Positions 48,566-60,500 of a stretch of 64,000 bases of DNA are shown here, piece by piece. Each line of letters opens with the position of its first letter. Positions within the stretch are counted from its first letter, which is position 1. A model generated the notes under the pieces. It was not told the DNA's origin, made no database searches, and worked only from the letters and a program-made list of their open reading frames with translations. The translations under genes and the position numbers were made by a program. This stretch comes from Arbacia lixula (taxonomy: Eukaryota > Echinodermata > Echinoidea > Arbacioida > Arbaciidae). The stretch covers positions 8,205,661 to 8,269,660 of the forward strand of contig OZ022591.1 of assembly GCA_963669155.1 (NCBI GenBank), read 5' to 3'.

Positions 48566-51500
48566 ATACACACATCCACTCTATGTCCACTGCACCACAG
48601 ATGGGAATGGGGGGAAATACCAGTACAATCTCTCTGATTCATCACAATGATATGCATGCAATGGCATATCCAACTGTCCACTCCACAGCAATGCAAAACA
48701 GACACAGAAGCAATTAACCTCTGTAAAGACATGTAGAATGTATGTTTAATCAATCAGACTTAATTTTATCATCTGCAAATTAAGGCCGGCTGAATTGAAA
48801 TGAATTAAGGAACATATGGTAGTGTATGTAGACAACACATCTGTCTCAGTGTACATTTGGCCACTGTACTTCAGTCCTTACTGATATACTTTGACACACA
48901 TAACATATACAGCCCAGTCAGATCTATGCTGCCCTACTCTGACAAAAAGGAAGCAAGTGACAAATCACTCAAATCTGGGTTATTGGTACTCTTAGATTGT
49001 ACCCAGCATTCCCTACATACATGCACAATCTGGACAAGAAATATTCATCTTGCGGCGAGATATTCAATCTAACATGATGTGGAGTTGCACTGATGCCAAT
49101 GCAAGTGACAGACACATTTTGCTCATTTACAAGAAAAGTCTCATTTGTTAGTTGCTTCCTTTTGTCAGATTAGGGCAGTATGTAAAAAGACTACCAAAGG
49201 TATATCCAGAGGATATTTTTCTGTACAGATCAATCTACATGTCAAAGATTTCCTTGGGAGCTAAATGCTCTGTTGTCCTGTTATTCATCTCATTACCATA
49301 GGCTCATTCATTATGCTCAAATCAATGGTCTCTTCATGCCTTGGTACCAAGAGAGGGTTAAAGTTATGTTACATTTCCAAGGAGCTATGGTAGAAAAGAG
49401 ACATATATCTCTTTAAGTACATGTAGGCTATGCATAGCAGTTTTCAGAGGCGGTATGGTTAAGTGAACAAATTGCAGGAAAATTAACCCCCATAATTCAA
49501 AAAGTAGCCCCCATGAATTACAAGAGAACCCCTAAGAAAGAAACAAACTTATTGTCACATTTGATGACTTGACATTTGATGTTTGAAAGAGAACCCCCCT
49601 CCCTAAACACACAAACATATATTTTATCCCTTGTATGATTGCTACCAAAATAGGTTTTCCTACACACATTGGCTGAACTCTGTACACCAATTCTCTGTAT
49701 CTATTCTTCTGCAAATATAGTCATAACGCACACATCAGTCAACACACCATTGAACATTTACATATGATATAACATAATATTGTTGTGCAATCAAGAAAAA
49801 ATGAGAGCAAGTTCTTATCAACTCTCAGTCATTGTCTGCCACTGTGTTTTGTTTTGTCCATATCTAGTTCCCCTCCCGCCGTTGGTTTCTCACGCTATCT
49901 CAAGATAAAGCTCTTGCATCTCATTCTATCATAAAACGCCTCCTAGCCTGGCTTCCAGGCTGTTGAGCATTTCTAAACTAACTTATTCCACAAATGGGGT
50001 CTGGCTGCAGTAGACTAATCATTCACAATTTAGTCTCTGGCTTGACAGACTATGAAAACAGGAGATTGATCAAGTGACTAGTCTTATGAATACCAGACTC
50101 TCTTTTTTTTTTTTTTTAGTTTGGATTAGAAATGTCCCAAAGCCTGGGACCAAGGCTAAGGGTAACTCACCATCTGTTGTTCATCTTTCCTGTACTTCAA
50201 TCTTTATATGTAACATAGCTTCCTCTATTATACAAACATTAATGTGGCTCTTCTTATTCACTGTTTCTCCTGCATTTATAATCTAGCATGCCCTTTGCCA
50301 TAATCAAAATTCCTTCAACCATCTCTACCTCCTGTCAAACTCTTTGTTTTTTCTTGCTGTTTCGTAATTTCTTGAGAACATTGACTTGGGTTTGAAATTC
50401 AGTTGTTGCATCATTTGTTCTTCTTCATGTTTAACTTAGCTACTGCAAACAACACATGTATACTCTGTGGGTGTGTGTTTTTGTATATTTCTAGATGGAT
50501 TATTTCCCTAATGGGTGGGCTTTAAAGAAGGCATTGCCTTCCTGCCTGCTCATCAACACTTATTTAATTTTGTTTATTTGTGTTCAATCTGTTTATGTTT
50601 CAATCTATTTATGTCATGTTTTTTCTCGATGTATGTATTTCAATGTTATTGTGTTTAAAGTTGCGTTGGAATAAAACTTAACTGAACTGAACTTTTAAAC
50701 TGTCCTTAATTCATTCATCTATCCCCATCATTTAAACATCCATTCATTCATTGCTTCATCCATTCTTCCTTCCTCTACCCCTTCATCACTTCCTCTATCC
50801 ATCTATCCTTCATTCTATCCTTACAATTAGAGTGACATCGTCCACCACACATTCCTTACTCCCTCCCTCCATACATCCTTCAATCAATCCTTCACTCCAT
50901 CTTTACCATTGAGAATGACATCGTCTTCCTTCTTGAACATCTGTAGAGTGACCAGCTGTCGGTAGATACTCTCTCTATCCATCAGAGTCTGGTGGTAACC
51001 ATACTCCCCACACATCCCTCACTCACTTCATTCATCTATCCATCATTCGTTCCTTCCCTCCATCCATCAATCCTTCATTCCATCCTTACCATTGAGAATG
51101 ACATCGTCTTCCTTCTTGAACATCTGTAGAGTGACCAGCTGGCGGTAGATACTCTCTCTGTTCATCAGAGTCTGGTGGTTGCCAAACTCCGCGACGCGTC
51201 CCTCCTTGATCACGAAAATAACATCCGCGCTCTGGACGGTTGAGAGGCGGTGGGCGATCACCATCGTGGTGCGTCCTTCCTGGGCCTGGAGAGGGCGATA
51301 TTCAATTTGATTACATATAATACGCAACATCTCTATGGGTCCCGTCTTATGAAGAGTTGCTATTGATCTGAATCTATCACAATTTTGTATTTTTTAGGTA
51401 AATATTTCAATCTTTCTACTATATCATGTACCTTTTGATGTATGTATTTCAATGTTGTTTGGTAAGAAAGTGTTGAAAAAAATGACCTGAACTGAAGTAA

Positions 51501-54500
51501 ATGAACTGAAGTCCAATCTCCTATCTCTATGGAAGTCTAGAGATTGATCAGTTTTGTGCGGACTGAACAAATGGCAATGATGTGTGCTTTTCTCAAAGCG
51601 TTGTGGGAAATTAAGAATGTATTCAGAGTTGGGCTAAGTAGGGCTGATATGTGAGGTATGGCCACATCCCCTGTAATCTGTGTGTGGATGAGTTCTTGAC
51701 CATGTGTCTGTCCTTACATGATCCAGGGCGTCCTGCACCAGCTTCTCACTCTCACTGTCCAGGGCCGAGGTGGCTTCGTCCAGCAGCAGGATGCGTGGGT
51801 TTCTGACTAGAGCTCTGGCGATGGCCACCCTCTGCTTCTGACCACCGGACAGCTGGGCCCCGCGCTCACCCACCATGGTGTCATAGCCCTGCAAGAATCA
51901 GCATTCAACATTCAACATGTTACTAGAGTACAAATTAAAGCTTTTTTTTGACAGATTATTCAATTTTTTAACAATTATGATGATACATGTATCTCTCCCT
52001 CAAAAAGATTGTGGACTTGCCAAAATGTTTTTTAATAAAAAAGGGTCCTCTGGGCCGAGTCTGGCTTATTCCGATACGCAGTCTACCACTACACAGCTAC
52101 AGGTGGAATACTTCACCATCACTACACATAAATCCCATCGAGCAAGCACGTAAAGGATTAACCTATGTGAGATTGACCAAAAAAGTTTTTTATTTCCTGA
52201 ATGTCTTCATTACAGGTAGCCCATCCCCTTTGCAGACCTGATTCTGAAAGTTCCCTGACTTTGTCATCATTTGAGAGAGAGTGACTATATAACCTTTCCC
52301 TGGAATTGACAAAGTGTGATATTCGGTTTTGAGGAAATAGTCTTCAATAATTGATTGAGGTTTCTTTTTTCGTACCACGAAAAAAAATGAGTAATTTCAA
52401 ATTGTGTCAACGGTCGGCAATCAACTGGAATCAAATCTCAGTGAAAACTAGTTAGATTTTCATTTATTCTACGGGAGTGATAGTACCTCTGGCCTTAAAA
52501 TTTCACACTAGGTATCCCAAAGATACGTGCTAAATATGTGCAAACTTTCATGAAGTTTGCAGATGTTTGTAAAAGGGACGGGCCATCTTTAAGCTCTAAT
52601 TAACATTTCATATATATTTCATATACTGGTGATCAATGCCTAGATTTCAGGACTTTTGTAAAAAAAAAACACAACTGCACAACCTTAAACAGTAGCAACA
52701 CACAGAGAGCCTCAACCAAGTGGCAGACCTACCTTTGGTAGTGAGGAGATGAACTGGTGAGCGTTGGCCTTCTTGGCGGCCTCGACGATCTCGGCTTCGC
52801 TGACGCCCTCGTGGCCGTACTCAATGTTCTGCCTGATGCTGCAGTTGAACAGCACCGGCTCCTGGCTCACCACCCCGATGTTCTCTCTCAGCCACGCCAC
52901 GTTCAGCTGCCGGATGTCATGCCCGTCTATGCACAACTAGGAATGATAATTATAATAATAAAAATAATAATTATAAAACTAAGAACAATAACAGTAATAC
53001 CTTAATGTATTACTGGTTCTAATTGATAGCAATAAAGCTATTTATAATTCAACAACATGATAGCGCTTACAATCTCACATAAAGACACCAATTTTGAAAT
53101 GATTCTGATTATAATTACTCACAGTAAATGAAGGTACAGCCACACCTAATCGCTGACAATGATTATACAGATGTTTACAATGTAATCATGATCTTAAATG
53201 ATCTTCAACACAGTTTATGGGCAAAGGTGTACAATGCTGCTCATGAATATTCATGCAAGACATAATCTTTGTTTTGCTGTTACTCTGCATAGTAATAAGA
53301 ATGGTTGATCAATTTGTTAGCATAGAAGCAAAGAAAAAGAGAACCATGATCATTTTCAAACAGATTAATCAATCAAGCTTATTCCTACAAAGAGTGCGTC
53401 AAAACAAAGATTATATCATCTTTCATGGCTCTGCAAAACATGAAATTCTTGGAATAAATATTGCTTCAGTCTCGAACCTCTCCTGCTGTGTGGTTGTAGA
53501 AGCGCAGCAGCAGCTTGACGATGGTTGACTTGCCACACCCGCTGGACCCGACTAACGCTATACGCTGCCCTCGTTGGACCTTGAGGGTCAGGTCCCGCAG
53601 CACCGGCACGTCTGGCCTGATGGGATAGTTGAAGCGCACCTGACGGAACTCGATGTCGCCCTCTATGACCTTCGGCTTCATGCCCTTGTCCTTCCGCTTG
53701 TCAATCTCAGGCTCCTGGAGAAGAAATAATCCAGATTATTTCTTAGTTTGTTTGCTCTTAAAAGACTAAGTTTCCATCCAGAATCTTTGTTCGTTAAACC
53801 AGTGTTGAAATCTTATTTGATACAATGATTGTACACTGAAAGAAATTCTACATACAGTATCAATGACATCATAATCAAACCTCAATAACAATACACTCTA
53901 AACAACATAATAGGTCTGGTATCCAGACTACTCACACTATCAATGATATCATAACTTTACAGCTGGCATGTACGTAGTCAAACCCCATTAAAAACATGTC
54001 CTGAACAACAAGAGGGTCTGGTGACCTAAGACTACTCACAGTATCAATGATATCATAACTTTACAGCTGGCATGTACATAATCAAACCCCATTAAAAACA
54101 TGTCCTGAACAACAAGAGAGTCTGGTGACCTAAGACTACTCACAGTATCAATGATATCATAACTTTAAAGCTGGCATGTACATAATCAAACCCCATTAAA
54201 AACATGTCCTGAACAACAAGAGGGTGTGGTGACCTTAGATTACTCACAGTATCAATGATATCATAACTTTAATGCTGGCATATACATAATCAAAAACGAA
54301 TGAAAAACACATCCTGAACAACAAGAGGGTCTGGTGACCTAAGACTACTCACAGTATCAATGATATCATAACTTTACAGCTGGCATGTACATAATCAAAC
54401 CCCATTAAAAACATGTCCTGAATAACAAGAGGGTCTGGTTACCTACAGTAAGACTACTCACAGTATCAATGATATCATAACTTTAAAGCTGGCATGTACA

Positions 54501-57500
54501 TAATCAAATCCAATGAAAAACACAAGAGGGTCTGGTGACCTAAGACTACTCACAGTATCAATGATATCATAACTTTAAAGCTGGCATGTACATAATCAAA
54601 CCCAATGAAAAACACGTCCTGAACAACAAGAGGGTCTGGTGACCTAAGACTACTCACACTATCAATGATATCATAACTTTACAGCTAGCATGTACATAAT
54701 CAAACCCCATTAAAAACATGTCCTGAACAACAAGAGGGTCTGGTGACCTAAGACTACTCACAGTATCAATTATATCATAACTTTAAAGCTGGCATGTACA
54801 TGATCAAACCCAATGAAAAACACGTCCTGAACAACAAGAGGGTCTGGTGACCTAAGACTACTCACAGTATCAATGACATCATAATTCATTTCCCTGCCAT
54901 CAAACCTTACAGCATGCATGTATATAATCAAACCCAATTCTCCCTATCGCATATAGCCGATATCAAGCGATATCACCTCACGATACCGATATCTGATCGA
55001 TTGCTCTTGGGACGTATACTTCCGGTAAGAGTTGGTTGTCGGCAGAAAGTGACCAAGAAATCACTTTTTTTTATGAATTAAGCAGTGAAAATTTTGTGTA
55101 GGGTTGTGGTTAGGGTCAGGGTTAGGTTTAGAATAAGATTTAGGGTTAGTGTTAAGGTCAGGGTTAGGTTTAGGGTTAATATTCATAAAATTAGTTGGAT
55201 ACCCTGGACCCTTATATTGTACGGGATTGCCGAATGTTCGTGGACCGGAAGTTCATATCCCAAGAATTAAAGGTAAAAAAATTAGAGCGCCACACACGTT
55301 CAGATTCGGAGAGCTATATGCGATAGGGAGAATTGAGTACACACCATAAAGAACAAGATAGGTACGGTAACTACACTACTCACAGTATCGATGACATCAT
55401 AGACGGCCACTGCTGACCCACGGGCCGAGGCAATGGCATGGATGGACGGGGTCAAGTTACCGATGGACGATGACCCGGACCAGATACAGAAGAAGACGGT
55501 CACTACATCACCCCCAGTGATTCGGCCCTCGCTGACCATCTTCGGACCGTACCTGGTGACAAGGAAACAGGAAGTATTAGTTAGGTTTAGGCATTGAGAA
55601 GAGATTGGAAGAGAGACATTGGATGTTACATATAAAGGTCTGACTTAAAGACTAGCACAAATGTACAGTTCAGGTTGGCAAACACAGTTGTTCAGTAAAT
55701 ATTTTGATGACATTGTTTATCTGGCAAAATAAATCTGGCACGGCTTTCTGCATCTGCTGTTTACCAGGCTTGAGAAGTAAAAATAATATTCACATTTTGC
55801 TATTAGAATGGGTGTTTTTTGGCATAGAGTCTTATCCCTCACCGCTTCCCTTCAGAAATTAACCCTCTACGCATTTCCATTAATGAATACCCACAAATAA
55901 GGAACACAAGAAGTATAGCAAGTCACATAACTGACAATAATATACAATATAATGAATTCTATTTGCAAAATTTTGCCGAGATGACTGATAAACTTTTAAA
56001 TGTGCCTGGAAAACAGTCACTTCATTGGTGAGCCAGTCAATCACATTAGTCGGCTTGACTGCATCAATTCATGCACACTTAACAGAAATGTGAGATGAAT
56101 TAGGAATTAAATAGAAGTGAATAAACGGAAAAGACCTTCATGATTTACATGTGTGAAAACACTTTGAGTGTTGGCACTTAAAGGGCATATACTGTACTAG
56201 GAAGGCAAAAAGGCCTTCAAAATGTAATTGTTAGCAATCTTCTTGCCAATGGTCTTAAATTCATGTATTGTCTATTTTAGAAGCTTGCTGAAATTTATTT
56301 GCCCTCAAATGATCTACATTTAGATTAATGAGTAATTAAATCACAAATCCTCAAAATGTTTGGCCCAAACATTTTGAGGATTTAATCCTTAATCCTTAAT
56401 TACCCCATATGTGGATCATTTGAGGGCAAATAACTTTCAGCAAGCTTCAAAAATAGACAATACATGAATTTAAGACCATTGGCAAGAAGATTGCTAACAA
56501 TTACATTTTGAAGGTTTTTTGCCTTCCCAGTACAGTATATGCCCTTTAAACATTGGTTCTCAAAGTGCCATTGATGTGAATTTGCACAAGCAATACAGAG
56601 ATGCACCAGCTCTCCGCGCCGCAGTGATGCTGTTAGCAGAACCCCGCTGACAGATAAACTGACCGGTGCAATATGGTTTATAAAGCTAGACTATGGTCAT
56701 TTTCGAAACATGATGTTTCAAATGTAAACAAGGATAGTTTTTCAGTTTTTGTTTTAAAAGAGTTGGCAAAGCTGTGTTGGCACTCACCATAATGAGAGGG
56801 CGTAGGTACAGGAGTAGAAGAGGTAGCTGAGACCAATCCCGACACCACTGGTGATGCCCTTCTTAATCCCTGCTGCCTTGGCAACCTGGAGCTCCCTCTC
56901 GTACCTGGGATGAAAAACGATGCAGGCATGTCAATCACTATCAAAAGACAGGTCTAAAGAATGTAGCCAATGGCTGACGGAGGTGTCAAGGTGTTGTTTG
57001 TGAACTGTAAATGAAAATTGTGTGGTTCCAGGAGGGTGTTTCATGAACGTTGTCAGCACTGACGAAATGGTCAGTGCTGGCAACTTCAATGAAATCCTCA
57101 ATTTTGATTGGCTGAGAGGCCCTAGCCTCTGACTGTTACTATGGTAACTGTCGGAAAGAGACAGGTTGTCAGACGAAAAAAGTTCATGAAACGCCCTCCA
57201 GGTTTAACCTTTACATTGCCAGGCCTTGAAAACTCCATTGACTTTCTAAACGTCTTCACGCCAATGGCAATGAGGGTTAAGCTCATCCATGGCACTTGTG
57301 TACTTCAGCAAAAATACATTAATCCACATTGCTGCTCTCTACCCAGGTGTATTACTGGGTACCTGGTTGGAATGGAGTGAGTGCGCTTGAGTGGCTGCCA
57401 TGATTCTAAATGAACCCTTGGGATTGGTCAGATGTCACAAAGACTTACATGCATCTGATGAACGGGGTAATAGCATTGTAAAGCGCTTAGAGACGATACC

Positions 57501-60500
57501 TTTTCATAGTAGGTGTCATACAAAAACTGTGCATTACCATCATTATTCAAGTCATATGTTAATGCATTAATTTTTCCCATCGCTGCCAAGTACACTTGAT
57601 CTGAAAGTCAAACTATTCATGTAAAGATTTTGATGACAATTTCACACAGGACAATACACTGCTAATGAACCACTGATATTGTGACAGCCCAAAGGATTCA
57701 TGACTGATGGTTTTTGATCAGTGGATATGAACATGCATCATAAATAACAGATCGAGCTTGCATATCAAAAATATGACCATGCGATGATTGTTCTTGATTG
57801 TAGCCAACAGCTCTAACACTGACCTAGAGAGTTCTTTCTTCTGCCCTCCAAAGGCCATGACAGTTCGTATACAGGACAACACTTCCTCTGCCACGCCCCC
57901 TGCCTGCGAGTAAGCCTTCATCTCTTGCTTCGTCATCACTGATATCACCTGCAATCAAAGAAATATATTCAGATTAGATCATATTAGATTAGATTATATT
58001 AGATTATATTAGATTATATTAGATTATATTAAATTATATTAGATTATATTAGATGATTTTAGATTATATTATATTAGATTAGATTAGACAAGACTAGATT
58101 AAAGGAAAATGCCATAATAATCACAATCATCATTAAACATTTACGTAGCACATACCATACACATCATTGCATCCTTTTTTGCAGAACAGAAAACATAAGG
58201 GATGGAAATAGTGCACTGCTTTCATAATTGTGATATATCCATGTACGACATTTGTTTCTTTGTACAATAATGAACCATATTTAATGAACCATTCAATCTA
58301 GACAATGTGGAATCAAATTGATCCCAATTATTACATAAATGGATGTTTGTACGCAAACTGGTACATGTACATTTTCCTTTGTATTTAACAGTTTTAAACA
58401 TTCTAACTTAATCTCACTTGCAACTTGCATTTTACATGTATTGTATAATGGGAGGTATTATACAATGCATAATTATCTGACATAACAAGTGACTTTTATC
58501 AGACATTTGTATCACTCATCAACAAAGCAATAAAGCATGACCTTTGGAATCCAATAATAAATCCCCAAGAGGCTGTTTTGAAATGAGTCTCGACGATATG
58601 TTAATTAGAAATGGAAATATTGCTCACAAACGCACAAATATTCATGTACACTGTATGCCTTGCAGGTGAATGATATGACAATATTCATTACACGTGGGCT
58701 CAGGGGCATTTTAGCCCCCGGCAATGCCTGAAACAGCCCCTGTGAAGAACAAAAGAGCCCCTCTTTTTTTTTCCCATCCCCAATGCATTCCATGATTCAT
58801 GGTATCCCTTCCTCAACACCAGGTTTGAAAAATACCCCCCCCCCCGCCCCTCTCCACCCCTACCCCCACCCCCAATATTTTTTTTCATTTTTCCCCTAAT
58901 TAGAAAAAGCACTCCATTCCTTCCTTTGTGTACTGCTCTGCCTACATGTACAGTGTAGGTTATCATTGCTAGCACATACTGTATGATGTGTAAAAAAAAA
59001 GGCTATGTAATTTGATGTCTAATCATTGCGCTTTTGTACCTACACTACAGCCCAAAGGAATTGGCATAGGGAAAGGGAAAGGGAAAGGGAAGAAAGGGAA
59101 GGAGCCGCAGTTTTAAACCACGGTATGCAGTATTTTGTCCAGTTCAGCATGAAATATGATGCTTTAGCCTAAAAAGCATCATGTTTCAAGCTGAACTGGA
59201 CAAAATATACTGCGGTTTAAAACTGCGGCTCCTTTCCTTTCTTCCCTTTCCCTTTCCTTATGCCAATTCATTTGAGCTGTAGTGTTCATGTGTTTATATC
59301 CATATGTTTACAATGTATTGTGTTATAATGTATTGAGTATAAATTCAATCCAATTTAAGGAATGTCATCAAATAAAGGCAATCAAATTTTTCTAGCTACA
59401 CATATACCAGAGTAAAACATCAAAATGCATTTTTGGTGCTTTCTTTCAAGGCAAATGTCATAAAATAAACACAATAACATATATTTTGCAATAATAACCC
59501 TTTGAGGTAAAAAATAATTGTTTTTACAGAGCTCTCTAGTTTTTCATGGGGATCTATTTTGCATTGCAGGGGAAAATCTCCCTGAGCTCCTTTCCACTGA
59601 AAAGGCTACTGTAAGTCATAAAAGACAATACAGTATCTTTATATTTTATCTATTTTGATGAAATTTGAAGAGATGTAAATTAGTATTCCACAATAAACCA
59701 TTTTAATTATGTACAGTGTATGTAATCTGAAGCATGTTATTTGAACAATATGTTAATGATCCTAAAGCTGTCAGAGGTTTGTCTGACTAGCAACAGCTAA
59801 TAGAATAAGAATTACTACATACAGGTGAATACAGTAATAACACAACTCCACATTCCTGACAGCAATCCATCAACTAGATTTAAAGGGAATAAACTGTACT
59901 GGGAAGACCAAAAGCCTTCAAAAGGTGATCGTGCACAATCTTCTTGCCAATGGTCTTAAATTCATGTATTGTCCATCTTAGAAACTTGCTGAAAGATATT
60001 TGCCCTCAAATGATGCACATGTGGAGTAATTAGTGATTAAATCACAAATCTTCAAATTGTTCGGGCCGAACATTTTGATGATTTGTGATTTAATCACTAA
60101 TTACTTAAAATTTTGATCATTTGAGGGCAAATAACTTTCAGCAAGTTTCTATTAAAAATGGACAATACACGAATTTAAGACCATTGGCAAGAAGATTGTG
60201 CACGATCACCTTTTGAAGGCTTTTGGTCTTCCCAGTACAGTATAGTCCCTTTAAAATGTCGAGCCAAAGCCTTTTTCACAGCTAATCTCTCCAAAAGAAT
60301 TTTCTGACTCTTGCACTCTCTGCACAGTAAGGGGGAAAGTTGTGAATTGCATTATGAAAACAGCTTAGTATTACAGACATTATTTAGGATGGTCCTACTG
60401 GTGACCGAGATACTCACATGGGCCATGAAGCCACTGGAGATGACCAGGACAGGCAGGACAGCCATGATGACAATGGTCAGCTCCCAGCTGGTTATGAAGG

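Noticed and set aside
55095-55185. GGGTTAG repeats considered as a chromosome end or telomere fusion
   Set aside because: Short, degenerate and enclosed by a transposon-like TIR within a gene.
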